A stretch of 34,157 nucleotides of DNA, taken from an uncultured Collinsella sp. GTDB lineage: Bacteria > Actinomycetota > Coriobacteriia > Coriobacteriales > Coriobacteriaceae. Below are positions 14,929 to 24,154 of the stretch, in pieces. The DNA lies in NCBI GenBank assembly GCA_958437495.1, contig CAUBOH010000019.1:1-34157 (forward strand). Direction: 5' to 3'. The notes below the pieces were generated by a model. The model did no database searches and was not told the origin of the DNA. It was given only the letters and a program-made list of their open reading frames with translations. The translations under genes were made by a program, and so were the position numbers. The stretch's first letter is position 1, and every line of letters starts with the position of its first letter.

Positions 14929-14964
14929 TAAAAAAGGCCGGCGGAGCAGTTAGCCCCGCCGGCA
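14929..14964 (-). terminator. Terminator or attenuator between murP and mupG
   Basis: Minus strand: GCCGGCGG and CCGCCGGC (14956-14963 and 14937-14944) form a perfect 8-bp stem followed by CTTTTTT. The T-run runs straight into the AAGGAG of mupG, so mupG is either expressed by read-through or from a site I cannot see. Confidence 0.75.
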
Positions 14965-15030
14965 CAACCATAGCATCAAGAGATCTGCGTCACGTCAAGA
15001 CGTTCGAATGACATAGCGCGCAGCATCAGG

Positions 15031-16461
15031 CTACTCGCCAAAGAACTCGTTAATCTTCTGCTCGTCGACGCCAAAGAACCACGTCAGGACAAAGCCGGCG
15101 GCATAGGCAAGCAGCATAGCGGCAACGTAGCCGAGCTGCTGGCCAGGAACGACGATCAGCAGGCCAAACAGACCGGAAACGCCCTGAGAAACCGTGCCGA
15201 TGTGAAGCAGCGCCGCGAGCGCGCCGCCAAATCCGGCACCCAGGCAGGCCGTCACAAACGGACGAACGAGCGGCAGCGTAACGGCATACATCAGAGGCTC
15301 GCCCACGCCCAGGATGCCAACGGGGATGGACTCGGCGACGTACTTCTTGAGCTTGGCGTTCTTGGTCTTAAAGTACAGCGCCAAACCGGCACCGACCTGG
15401 CCGCCGCCAGCCATCATAAGGATGGGCAGCAGGTAATTGATGCCCTTGGTAGCGCCGTCGGGATCGTTGAGCATAGCGTGGATCGGCGTGAGCGCCTGAT
15501 GCAGGCCGACGGACACCAGCGGCAAGAAGCCTGCCGACAGGATATAGCCGCCCAGGACGCCCAGCTTCTCGAAGATAAAGGTGAGGACGCTAAAGATCGC
15601 GGTCGTCAGCCATGCGCCAACCGGCTGGATGACGAGCATCAGAGCAAAGGCGCCGATGATGAGCACCAGCAGCGGAGATAAGAACGTGTCGAGTGCGTTG
15701 GGCATAACCTTGCGAATCTGACGCTCCATCCAGGCAAAAAATGCACCAGCGATAAGAGCTGCGATCATGCCGCCCGCTGCGGGGTTGTACTGCGCATTGG
15801 TGAGCGGCAGCAGAATGGCAGTGGCAGGATCAGCCGCGCCAGGTGCAAGCAGGGGCATGGCACTGTTGGCGATACACATCATGCCGGCGATGCCGCCCAG
15901 CGCAGCGGAGCCACCAAACTCACGTGCCGCGTTATAGCCCACCAAGATGGGCAGATAGGCAAACAGGGCCCAGCCCATAGAACGAATGCCCTGGTACCAC
16001 CACTCGCCTGCAAGCGCGCCTGCCGTCGAGACGTTAATGACGTTGCAGATACCGTTGATGAGGCCAGCCGCAATGATGCCGGGAAGCAGGGCGACGAAGA
16101 CGTTGGAGATATTCTTAAGGAAGGCCTGAACCGGTTTGGTCTCGTACTTGGCCTTCTGCGCGGCCTTGTTTGTGGCCGCAGCGTCAATCACGCTCTCGTC
16201 AGCAACGCCTTTCGCAAGGCCGGTGAGCTTGGAGAACTCCTCGAGCACCTTATTCACCTTGCCCGGACCCAGCACGATCTGCATCGTGTCGTCCTCGACC
16301 AGGCCCATCACACCGTCGAGTGCCTTAATACCCTCCGTGTCGACGTTGCTCGTGTCTTTGACGGTCACGCGCAGGCGCGTCATGCACGCCGCGTTTGCGA
16401 GCACGTTGTCTTTACCGCCCAAAAGGTCCAGCAGCTTTTGAGCCAGCTCTTTGTTCGTCAT
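15031..16461 (-). CDS. murP: MurNAc-type PTS transporter, EIIBC
   Basis: A 476-residue membrane permease of the phosphotransferase system, sucrose/MurNAc/trehalose type. The N-terminal EIIB domain (about 1-85) has its phosphorylated Cys at 26 (NAACMTRLRV) and the ends LDGVMGLVEDDTMQIVLGPG. After a linker the EIIC domain (about 110-465) has some ten hydrophobic segments, including SNVFVALLPGIIAAGLINGICN and GGYILSAGFLPLVSVGLHQALTPIHAM, with GEPLMYAVTLPLVRPF near 370. It lacks EIIA, which is usual for MurP; a glucose-type EIIA elsewhere would donate the phosphate. The substrate follows from neighbours murQ and mupG and could be MurNAc or MurNAc-GlcNAc. ATG 16461 follows AAGGAGG. It ends in TAG. 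Confidence 0.9.
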   Translation of the reverse strand: MTNKELAQKLLDLLGGKDNVLANAACMTRLRVTVKDTSNVDTEGIKALDGVMGLVEDDTMQIVLGPGKVNKVLEEFSKLTGLAKGVADESVIDAAATNKAAQKAKYETKPVQAFLKNISNVFVALLPGIIAAGLINGICNVINVSTAGALAGEWWYQGIRSMGWALFAYLPILVGYNAAREFGGSAALGGIAGMMCIANSAMPLLAPGAADPATAILLPLTNAQYNPAAGGMIAALIAGAFFAWMERQIRKVMPNALDTFLSPLLVLIIGAFALMLVIQPVGAWLTTAIFSVLTFIFEKLGVLGGYILSAGFLPLVSVGLHQALTPIHAMLNDPDGATKGINYLLPILMMAGGGQVGAGLALYFKTKNAKLKKYVAESIPVGILGVGEPLMYAVTLPLVRPFVTACLGAGFGGALAALLHIGTVSQGVSGLFGLLIVVPGQQLGYVAAMLLAYAAGFVLTWFFGVDEQKINEFFGE

Positions 16462-16518
16462 AACTCCTCCTTGTATTGGGTATCTCGTCTGGATGTCATA
16501 TCAGCTCACGCCGCGCAC

Positions 16519-17442
<924 letters not shown>

Positions 17443-17452
17443 TCTATTCACC

Positions 17453-18304
17453 TCATCTTTCCTGTTTCTCGATGTAGTTTTGCTTAATGACATGCGTCGC
17501 CCGTTCGTAGTCGCTGGCAACGTAAGCAGCGTAGAGGGCATCGACAACCATAAGCTGAGCCATACGCGAGGCCATGGCACCGCTACGGACCAGCGGCTCG
17601 CTTGCAGCGACGCCGAGCACGGCATCGGCCATGGTGGCAAGCTTGGATGATCCATCTACTTTGGTAACGGCCACAACAGGACAGTTGTGACGTTGAGCCT
17701 CGGCAGTGCAGTCCAGTACCTCTTGCGTCAAACCCGAGTAGCTAAAGGCGATTGCCATATCGCCCTCATGCATGTTCTTGGCGCACAAGAGCTGGTCGTG
17801 CCAGTCATCGTACAGATGGCATTCCTTGTCGACACGCATGAGCTTTTGCGCCAGATCGTGCGCGACCAGGCGAGAAGCCCCGATACCGAACAAATTGACC
17901 ACGCGTGCCCGCTTAAGATAGGCTGCACATCGTTCCAAAACGGTGTAATCGAGTGTTCGCGCCGTCGCCTCGATCGTGCGCACGTTGCTTTGCATCACCT
18001 TCCCCACGATACGTTCGGCGCTGTCATCCATGGAGATGTCCTCGAGGGCAACGTCCTTTCTGTCGCCCAGGAGCGCAAGTTCGGCAATCAGTTCGCGCTG
18101 GAACTCCTTGTAGCCCGCAAAACCCAAACGCTTGCAAAAGCGCAAAATGCTCGAGGGCGAGGAGAACGTGACATCGGCAAGACCGCGGACGGACAGCCCG
18201 ACCACCTCGTGCGGATGAGCGCTTACATATGCGATGACATTGCGTTCCGCTGGGCTCGCGCTGAGCTCACGCTCGCGAAGCCGCAAAAGCAATCCGTTTG
18301 CCAT
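17453..18304 (-). CDS. murR: RpiR-family regulator of MurNAc genes
   Basis: A 283-residue transcription factor of the RpiR/MurR family. The N-terminal helix-turn-helix domain (about 1-77) contains LSASPAERNVIAYVSAHPHEVVGLSVRGLADVTFSSPSSILRFCKRLGFAGYKEF; the C-terminal SIS domain (about 110-250) contains VNLFGIGASRLVAHDLAQKL and DMAIAFSYSGLTQEV, which binds a phosphosugar, in MurR-type proteins MurNAc-6-phosphate. First in the murR-murQ-murP-mupG operon, so it probably represses its own operon. The start is ATG 18304; GGAGG lies 8 bases upstream, and the GTG at 18313 overlaps that site. A candidate operator is at 18350-18378. It ends in TGA. Confidence 0.9.
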   Translation of the reverse strand: MANGLLLRLRERELSASPAERNVIAYVSAHPHEVVGLSVRGLADVTFSSPSSILRFCKRLGFAGYKEFQRELIAELALLGDRKDVALEDISMDDSAERIVGKVMQSNVRTIEATARTLDYTVLERCAAYLKRARVVNLFGIGASRLVAHDLAQKLMRVDKECHLYDDWHDQLLCAKNMHEGDMAIAFSYSGLTQEVLDCTAEAQRHNCPVVAVTKVDGSSKLATMADAVLGVAASEPLVRSGAMASRMAQLMVVDALYAAYVASDYERATHVIKQNYIEKQER

Positions 18305-18349
18305 CTCAAACACCTCCGTTGAGAAGAATTAAAGACCAACGAACGATTC

Positions 18350-18378
18350 GTACCGGATACAAACAGCTTTTACGGTAC
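18350..18378. promoter_or_regulatory. Candidate MurR operator
   Basis: An inverted repeat GTACCG (18350-18355) and CGGTAC (18373-18378) with a 17-base spacer, 46 bases upstream of the murR start. The only clear symmetric site in the operon's promoter region. Assignment to MurR is by position. Confidence 0.4.
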
Positions 18379-18473
18379 ATTGTGCCGCATCGTGGCGCAC
18401 AAAGAGCGAGCGCCCTACCACTCGCCCCTCAAATCCGACCGTTCGGAAATGCACGCGACACAAAATGATTCAA

Positions 18474-18518
18474 CGAGGTCGCGGCATCGGCAACAGAGTT
18501 GTTACCGATACCGCCTCG
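18474..18518 (-). terminator. Probable terminator hairpin after the recombinase
   Basis: Minus strand: a long interrupted stem, with CGAGG / CCTCG outside and ATCGG-AAC / GTT-CCGAT inside, followed by TTGAATCATTTTG. It begins 31 bases after the recombinase stop. The T-run is poor, so it could instead be an mRNA end structure. Confidence 0.5.
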
Positions 18519-18549
18519 CGTGGGCGCCAATCGGACGTGCCGCAAGCCC

Positions 18550-19155
18550 CTACCCCATCTCGCGCATCCAGCGATCGAATGTCCCCACGCACGCACCCAG
18601 GCGTTTGGCCGCCTGGCTCCGCGTGATAGCGCCCTCCTCGTAGGTCGTCCGCACGAGTTCAAACTGCGGAGGGCGCGGCTTACGAGGCCGACCAAAACGT
18701 ACGCCTCGGGCCTGCGCCGCCGCGATCCCCTCGGCCTGGCGCTGATGGATGTTTTCTCGCTCCACCTGTGCCACGTAGCTCAGCAGCTGCAAAACGATAT
18801 CCGCAATCAGCGTGCTTGTCACGTCGGGCGCCCCGTTGCCCCTGGCGCGTGTGTCGAGCAACGGCATGTCCAGCACCACGATGGCAACGCCGAGCTCTTT
18901 GGTTATGCGCCGCCATTCCTCGAGAATCTCGCTATAGTTGCGACCCAGCCGATCGATAGAAAGCACCACCAGCACGTCCCCATCCCTCAGCGCGCGCAAC
19001 AGCTCACGATAGCGCGGGCGGTCGAAGTCCTTGCCGCTGGCGTGGTCGGCAAAAATGTTCTCCGGCTCCACGCCATAGGCGCTCAGCGCATCCAGCTGCC
19101 GATTCAGATTTTGGTCGCGCGAGCTCACGCGCGCATATCCGTATGCCGTTGCCAT
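18550..19155 (-). CDS. Small serine recombinase (resolvase/invertase type)
   Basis: A 201-residue serine recombinase. The catalytic domain starts MATAYGYARVSSRDQN with the nucleophile at Ser 11, and continues with FADHASGKDFDRPRYRELLRALRDGDVLVVLSIDRLGRN (the family's arginine-rich active site) and the long E-helix (IADIVLQLLSYVAQVERENIHQRQAEGIAAA). The C-terminal DNA-binding part is GRPRKPRPPQFELVRTTYEEGAITRSQAAKRLGACVGTFDRWM, a helix-turn-helix. Such proteins resolve or invert DNA between short crossover sites. I find no transposase, cargo or matching flanking inverted sites nearby, so it may be a relic, act elsewhere, or be a lone element. ATG 19155 has only a weak GGGG upstream. It ends in TAG. 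Confidence 0.9.
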   Translation of the reverse strand: MATAYGYARVSSRDQNLNRQLDALSAYGVEPENIFADHASGKDFDRPRYRELLRALRDGDVLVVLSIDRLGRNYSEILEEWRRITKELGVAIVVLDMPLLDTRARGNGAPDVTSTLIADIVLQLLSYVAQVERENIHQRQAEGIAAAQARGVRFGRPRKPRPPQFELVRTTYEEGAITRSQAAKRLGACVGTFDRWMREMG

Positions 19156-19175
19156 GTCATCCCCGCTCTCTTGTG

Positions 19176-19217
19176 AACCTGCCAAAAGGGACAGGTTTAT
19201 TTTGGTAGGTTTTATCT
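19176..19217. repeat. Dispersed hairpin repeat, copy A
   Basis: AACCTGCCAAAA and TTTTGGTAGGTT pair with one mismatch around GGGACAGGTTTA; TATCT follows. A near-identical copy (one extra A, C for T) is at 32758-32800. It lies directly upstream of the serine recombinase. Confidence 0.85.
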
Positions 19218-19274
19218 CCCATATCGCAGGCGGAAGGGCAAACGAGCGCGCGGCAAGACAATCGAACAGCCACA

Positions 19275-19305
19275 TAAAAAAGGGGCGGCCCAAAAAGACC
19301 GCCCC
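19275..19305 (-). terminator. Intrinsic terminator after rnr
   Basis: Minus strand: GGGGCGG and CCGCCCC pair perfectly over 7 bp (19299-19305 and 19282-19288), then a T6 run. It lies 27 bases after the rnr stop. Confidence 0.88.
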
Positions 19306-19331
19306 GTTCTCTATCGGCCACCAAGCCCCAG

Positions 19332-21467
19332 CTAGTGGATAAGCTTAAAGTCCAGATGTCCACGCGTAGTATTGACGCGCGAAACCTCGATAATCACGCG
19401 CTGCCCCAGCTCATAGCGGGTCCCCGTGTCGGCACCTGTGAGCGCGAGCGCGTCCTCGTCAAACTCGAACCACTCGTTGCCCAGGCTCTTAATTGAAACC
19501 AAGCCCTCGACCTGCGTCAGATCCAGGCGTACGAACAGGCCCATGTTGCTGACCCACGAGACCGTTCCGGCATAGCGCTCGCCCAGGCGATCCTCGTAGT
19601 ACTGGGCAATCTTGATCTTTTGCGTCGCATGGCTGGCGGCATCGGCCGCACGCTCCGCATCGCTGCACGCACGGCAAATCTGCGGCAGAATGCGCGGCAG
19701 GGACTCGCGACCTTTACCGATGAGCCGGGGCGTGCGTACCAAGGCGTCCTTGCCGCCCAGCTGCTCATAGGCCAGCTGCAGCTTGAGCACGCGGTGCACC
19801 ACCAAATCGGGATAGCGGCGGATAGGACTCGTAAAGTGGCAGTAGCACGGCGCGGCAAGCGCAAAGTGACCCTCGTTGCGCGGCTTGTACAGCGCGCGCT
19901 GCATACTGCGCAAAAGTAACGTGTTGACGAGCGGCGCGTTGGCCGTGCCAGCCGCGGCATCAACCGCCGCCTGCAGCTCATCGGGACTTCCCAGGGCAAT
20001 ACCAGCCGCGCGGCGATCATCGATGATGCCCAGCTGCGCCAGCGCCACGGCGGCGCCGTGCAGACTATCGGGACTGGGATCATCGTGCACGCGATAGCAA
20101 GCCTCAATGTCGCGGTCGGCCAGCCACTCGGCCACGCACTCGTTGGCGAGCAGCATGGCCTCCTCGATTAGCGACGTGGCGCACGAACGCTCGCGGGCCA
20201 CGATCTGCACGGGCACACCGTCCTCGTCCAAGAGTGCGCGGATCTCGGCCGTATCAAAGTCGACCGAACCGCGCGCGCGACGAATGCGGCGGCGGAGCTC
20301 CGCAAGCTCGTTGGCGGCAACCAAAAAATCACCCAGGTCGACGTTATAGCCGCGGGCTGTCTCTTCGCATGCAAGCCCACGCTCAAGCGCCTCCTCACGC
20401 GAGGCCTCGGCAGCCGCAACATCCTCGGCGGCACCTTCCAGCACCGAATACTCCACCGCGCCGGCACGCACCAGCAGCGCCTCGGCGCCATCATAGTCCA
20501 TGCGCACGCGCGAGCGAATCACGCTGGGATAAGGGTCGTACTGGCGCACATGGCCCTGCGCGTCGAGCTCAATGTCGACGGTAAACGCCAAACGGTCCTC
20601 GTCGGGACGAAGCGAGCACAGGTCATTGGACAGGCGCTCGGGTAGCATGGGGAGCACACGATCGGCAAGATACACCGACGTCGTGCGATGACGAGCCTCG
20701 AGATCGATATGCCCGTCCCACGCCACATAGTGCGAGACGTCGGCAATATGGACGCCCAACTTGTAGCCACCCTCGGGCGTACGCTCCAGCGAAATAGCAT
20801 CGTCAAAGTCGCGCGCGTCGACCGGGTCAATCGTGATGACAAAGCGGTCGCGCAGGTCGCGGCGAAGCGGATCCTTGAGCGCTGCGGCCACGTCAAGCGA
20901 AAGCGCCTCGGCCTCGGCAAGTGCGGCCTCGGGGTAGCTGTCGGTATAGCCATAACGCGCCATCACATACTGAACGCCCAAATCGGGCGCGTCATCGCCG
21001 CCAATGCGGCGATCGATCGTCACCGTGCCCGATTCCAAACGCGTCGGATACGTTAGGATGCGCGCAACGACAATATCGCCAGGATGCACGTCCAAGCGTT
21101 CGGCAGAGGTGTCCTCGGGCAAAATAAAGAAGTCGGCCTTCAGGCGCGAATCGAGCGGCTCGATCACCCCGAGCGGGCCGGCGATCTGGTAGGTACCCAC
21201 CACGCTTATAGCCGCACGTTCGACGACGCCTTCAATCACGGCGCGACGCTCACCATGCGGGCTGTTCTTAATGCTCACGGCAACGGTATCGCCATCCATG
21301 ATCTCGCGCTTGCCGCGGCCCATGACCTTGTAGTCGCCGTTTTCGGTTATGACATAGGCACTGTGCTCATGGAGCTGCACGCGGCCAGTCAGGCTCGGAC
21401 GACGCTCGCTGCGCACCGGCCCGCGCTTATTGCGAGCTCCACGCTTATGCTTGTTATTGCGCCCCAT
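19332..21467 (-). CDS. rnr: Ribonuclease R
   Basis: A 711-residue 3'-to-5' exoribonuclease of the RNase II/R family, cytoplasmic, degrading structured RNA and acting with tmRNA in mRNA clearance. In order: a short basic N-terminus (residues 1-25), cold-shock-like domains (about 25-165), the RNB catalytic domain with the metal-binding DPVDARDFDDA at 214-224, GVHIADVSHYV, ADRVLPMLPERLSNDLCSL and HFTSPIRRYPDLVVHRVL, then a C-terminal S1 domain (GTVSWVSNMGLFVRLD, about 640-711). Compared with E. coli RNase R it is shorter and lacks the long C-terminal tail. ATG 21467 follows AAGGAGG. It stands alone between terminators and ends in TAG. Confidence 0.95.
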   Translation of the reverse strand: MGRNNKHKRGARNKRGPVRSERRPSLTGRVQLHEHSAYVITENGDYKVMGRGKREIMDGDTVAVSIKNSPHGERRAVIEGVVERAAISVVGTYQIAGPLGVIEPLDSRLKADFFILPEDTSAERLDVHPGDIVVARILTYPTRLESGTVTIDRRIGGDDAPDLGVQYVMARYGYTDSYPEAALAEAEALSLDVAAALKDPLRRDLRDRFVITIDPVDARDFDDAISLERTPEGGYKLGVHIADVSHYVAWDGHIDLEARHRTTSVYLADRVLPMLPERLSNDLCSLRPDEDRLAFTVDIELDAQGHVRQYDPYPSVIRSRVRMDYDGAEALLVRAGAVEYSVLEGAAEDVAAAEASREEALERGLACEETARGYNVDLGDFLVAANELAELRRRIRRARGSVDFDTAEIRALLDEDGVPVQIVARERSCATSLIEEAMLLANECVAEWLADRDIEACYRVHDDPSPDSLHGAAVALAQLGIIDDRRAAGIALGSPDELQAAVDAAAGTANAPLVNTLLLRSMQRALYKPRNEGHFALAAPCYCHFTSPIRRYPDLVVHRVLKLQLAYEQLGGKDALVRTPRLIGKGRESLPRILPQICRACSDAERAADAASHATQKIKIAQYYEDRLGERYAGTVSWVSNMGLFVRLDLTQVEGLVSIKSLGNEWFEFDEDALALTGADTGTRYELGQRVIIEVSRVNTTRGHLDFKLIH

Positions 21468-21517
21468 AGCGCCTCCTTGCTATCGATTGTCGTTTACATC
21501 CCAAGAGTCTACCCAAA

Positions 21518-21534
21518 TGATCCCCAGGGGATCA
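21518..21534. repeat. GGGGATC palindrome
   Basis: TGATCCCC-a-GGGGATCA is a perfect 8-bp palindrome next to the ftsX terminator. It resembles the TGATCCCTTGGGGAC core seen at 9902 and 27587. Confidence 0.6.
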
Positions 21535-21567
21535 AAAAACGGGCCGTCCCAAAAGGAACGACCCGTT
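21533..21567 (-). terminator. Intrinsic terminator after ftsX
   Basis: Minus strand: AACGGGTCGTTCC and GGGACGGCCCGTT pair with interruptions, followed by TTTTTTG. It lies about 25 bases after the ftsX stop. Confidence 0.85.
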
Positions 21568-21591
21568 GGAAGGAACGAATTCCAAACACGT

Positions 21592-22512
21592 CTACACGCG
21601 CAGGTAGCGGCGCATGGCGATGGCGGAACCAAAGAGACCGATAATGACGCCGACCAGAATCAGCGCGGCGTAGGTCACCAGGTAGTACTGCATCGGCAGG
21701 GCAAACGACATCCAGCCGATACTCTCCTGCAGACGCGGAACCATAAGGTTGCGCAGCAGCTCCAGCGCGCCGATGGAAAGCAGCGAGCCCAAGATGGCCT
21801 GCAGCACGCCCTCGGTAATGAACGGCCCGCGAATAAAGCCGTTGCTGGCGCCCACCAGTCGCATGATCGCGATCTCGCGGCGACGCGCCGTAATGGACAG
21901 GCGAATCGTGTTGTTGATAAAGATGAACGCGATAAAGGTCAGCAGGCCAACGAGCACCACAGCGGCGATACGGATGTAGTTGGTCACCTGGAACAGGCGG
22001 CTTACTTCCTCCTGGCCGTACAGCACGCTCGCGTTGACGTCGCCGTCGTCCGCGATCTTCTGGAAGTCGGCGTTCTTCTTGAGCTTCTTTGCCGTGCTCT
22101 CGACCTGAGACGGGTCATCCATCTCAATCGCGAACGAGGCCGGAAGCGGGTTCTGGCCGTCGAGCGCGCTCATGGTGGCATCGGCGTTACCCGACATCTT
22201 GCTCGTGTACTCAGCCAGCGCGTCGTCCTTGTCCTTATAGGTCACGGACTTCACGTTGCTCCACGTCTTGAGCTCGGCCTCAAAGGCCTGAACGTCTGCC
22301 TGATCGGCGTCATCGCTAATAAAGGCGTTGATGACAACCTGATCCTCGACGGTGCCGATCACGGAGTTCAGCATCGCGGAACCCATGATAAACAGGCCGA
22401 TGATAAACAGCGAAAGGAAGATCGTGATGACGGCGCCGAGCGAGGTGGTCCAGTTACGGAAGAAGTGGCTCATTGCCTCTTTGAGCGAGTAGCCCACGTT
22501 AGTTGGTGCCAT
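21592..22512 (-). CDS. ftsX: Cell division protein FtsX
   Basis: The 306-residue membrane partner of FtsE. The N-terminal GYSLKEAMSHFFRNWTTSLGAVITIFLSLFIIGLFI contains the first membrane segment (about 26-48); an extracytoplasmic domain of about 120 residues (VEDQVVINAFISDDAD to YGQEEVSRLF) follows, then three membrane segments near 172-195, 222-245 and 278-300, with the cytoplasmic loop TARRREIAIMRLVGASNGFIRGPFITEG that is typical of FtsX. FtsEX controls cell-wall hydrolases at the division site through the external domain. ATG 22512 lies inside the last codons of ftsE (14-base overlap), with GGGGAGG upstream in the ftsE reading frame. It ends in TAG. Confidence 0.95.
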   Translation of the reverse strand: MAPTNVGYSLKEAMSHFFRNWTTSLGAVITIFLSLFIIGLFIMGSAMLNSVIGTVEDQVVINAFISDDADQADVQAFEAELKTWSNVKSVTYKDKDDALAEYTSKMSGNADATMSALDGQNPLPASFAIEMDDPSQVESTAKKLKKNADFQKIADDGDVNASVLYGQEEVSRLFQVTNYIRIAAVVLVGLLTFIAFIFINNTIRLSITARRREIAIMRLVGASNGFIRGPFITEGVLQAILGSLLSIGALELLRNLMVPRLQESIGWMSFALPMQYYLVTYAALILVGVIIGLFGSAIAMRRYLRV

Positions 22513-23719
22513 AGTTGCCGTAACCTCCCCTCTCCTGGTCGCGGATTACGTGGCCGCCCTCGAGGGCGATCACGCGACGGTGCATGCTATCGACCATCTC
22601 GCGGTCGTGCGTAGCGACGATCACGGTGGTACCGGTGCGGTTAATGCGCTCGAGCAGCTTCATGATGCCCAGCGAAATCGCCGGGTCGAGGTTGCCCGTG
22701 GGCTCGTCGCAGATCAGCAGCGGCGGGCGGTTGACCATGGCGCGGGCAACGGCAACGCGCTGCTGCTCGCCACCGGAAAGCTGATCGGGCAGCGAGTCCA
22801 TCTGATCGGCCAGGCCGACCAGACGCAGCACCTCGGGAACCTGGCTGCGAATGACACCCTTGGGCTTGCCGATGCACTGCAGGGCAAACGCCACGTTTTC
22901 GTAGGCAGACTTTTGAGGCAGAAGCTTAAAGTCCTGGAACACGGCGCCAATCTGACGACGCAGGAACGGAACCTTGCGGTTCTTGATCTTCATGAGGTCC
23001 TGGCCGGCGACCAAAATGCGACCGCTCGTGGGCCTGACGTCGCGGTTGAGCGTCGACAGCAGCGTGGTCTTACCCGAACCGGAGTGACCGACCAAAAAGA
23101 CGAACTCGCCCGGATAGATCTCGATGTTGATGTCATCGAGCGCGGGTTTGTTGGGCTGCGCCGGGTAGATCTTGGTGACGTGCTCCATGAGGATGACGGG
23201 CTCGACACCGGCCTGCTTGGCCATCTTCTTGCGGCTGGCCTGCGGGTCGATGGGCGCAAAGACCGACGTGAAGTCGGGGTTGTTGAGCGCGTTATCGAGG
23301 CTTGCGACCTCGGCGGCCTGGTCGCGCTCGACCACCGGAGCAGCGGGCTGCGTGGGATCGGGGATGCCGGCAAAAAGACCGGACTGCGCGGGCTGCGGCG
23401 CGGGGGTCGCAGGAGCCATGGGGTCGGGAATGCCGGCCACGGTAGGCTGCGGCGCGACAGCGCTCGCCTGAGGCTGAGCCACGCGGGCAGTCACCGTCTG
23501 GACGGGCTCAAAGCCCGCCGCAGCGGAAAGCGCGACATCGTTGGTGGGGTTGTAGGCAAAGGGATCTGATGCCGGCTGTGCCTGATCTGCCGGCTGCGGG
23601 GGGATCGGGCTAAACAGCTGACCCTCTGAATCCGGAGTGGCGAAACGGTTACCCGCGACGCTCGGCTGCGTCTTGGGGGTGTCATCGCCCGCACCGGAGG
23701 TACGGAAGTGGTTACCCAC
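22499..23719 (-). CDS. ftsE: FtsE ATPase with long N-terminal extension
   Basis: The ATPase of FtsEX, 406 residues against about 230 in most bacteria. The core begins near residue 173 (EPVILMEHVTKIYP) and has Walker A GHSGSGKT at 211-218, the Q-loop Gln at 262, signature LSGGEQQ at 314-320 and Walker B LLICDEP at 334-340. The first 170 residues are low in complexity, rich in Pro, Ala and Gln, with two AGIPDP copies (95-100, 117-122) and two GNxF words (residues 2-5, 23-26); they look disordered. The start is GTG 23719 with AAGGAG 5 bases upstream, so the extension is very likely translated. A TAAAAT at 23765-23770 (minus) may be the -10 box. It ends in TAA, overlapping ftsX. Confidence 0.93.
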   Translation of the reverse strand: MGNHFRTSGAGDDTPKTQPSVAGNRFATPDSEGQLFSPIPPQPADQAQPASDPFAYNPTNDVALSAAAGFEPVQTVTARVAQPQASAVAPQPTVAGIPDPMAPATPAPQPAQSGLFAGIPDPTQPAAPVVERDQAAEVASLDNALNNPDFTSVFAPIDPQASRKKMAKQAGVEPVILMEHVTKIYPAQPNKPALDDINIEIYPGEFVFLVGHSGSGKTTLLSTLNRDVRPTSGRILVAGQDLMKIKNRKVPFLRRQIGAVFQDFKLLPQKSAYENVAFALQCIGKPKGVIRSQVPEVLRLVGLADQMDSLPDQLSGGEQQRVAVARAMVNRPPLLICDEPTGNLDPAISLGIMKLLERINRTGTTVIVATHDREMVDSMHRRVIALEGGHVIRDQERGGYGNYGTN

Positions 23720-24154
23720 TGGTGCTCCTTATCATCGTGCGTTTAAACTACATGAGCGCTTTGTATTTTAGCAGGATTGCCTTTGCTGCACATAAGAAGC
23801 ATGGCGGGGTTTTGGGTTTCGTCCGGCCGGACACAGGGTTACCTCCCAAATCGTCCTCGGACATGTCGGAGCCCCCGCTGCGCGCTTCGCGCTGCGGGGG
23901 CTCCTCCGTCCTGCGGAAAGATTTGGGAGGTAACCCTGTGTCCGGCCTGCGGCTACTATGGGGCCGACGCATCTACCTTGTAATGCTGCGCATACAAGGT
24001 TGGGAGGGCTGAGTTGCACTTTGCTGTATTGGACCCTTCGCTCTTTATCTCATTTGGTTGCCAGCGCTTAAAGCTGAATGTTGCGCAACTTGGGTTGGGG
24101 ATATCGCTTTACAGTTGAGCTAGATGGATGGTTCCAAGCTTGCTGGAGGTTGAT
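23720..24154. other. Divergent intergenic region with a large palindrome
   Basis: This 435-base gap separates ftsE (-) from the 24155 gene (+). It holds the 123-base hairpin element (23825-23947), a possible ftsE -10 box (23765-23770), and some 200 bases before the plus-strand gene in which I find no convincing promoter pair. Confidence 0.6.
23825..23947. repeat. 123-base palindromic element
   Basis: The two ends (23825-23852 and 23920-23947) are perfect 28-base inverted copies that begin GGCCGGACACAGG and end CCTGTGTCCGGCC. Inside, GGAGCCCCCGC and GCGGGGGCTCC form a second perfect 11-bp stem around a GCGC-rich loop. The whole can fold as one long hairpin or cruciform. The shape resembles a non-coding miniature mobile element; no open reading frame or target duplication is evident. 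Confidence 0.88.

Noticed and set aside
18305..19331. An invertible segment around the serine recombinase
   Set aside because: I compared the flanks for inverted copies and found none.
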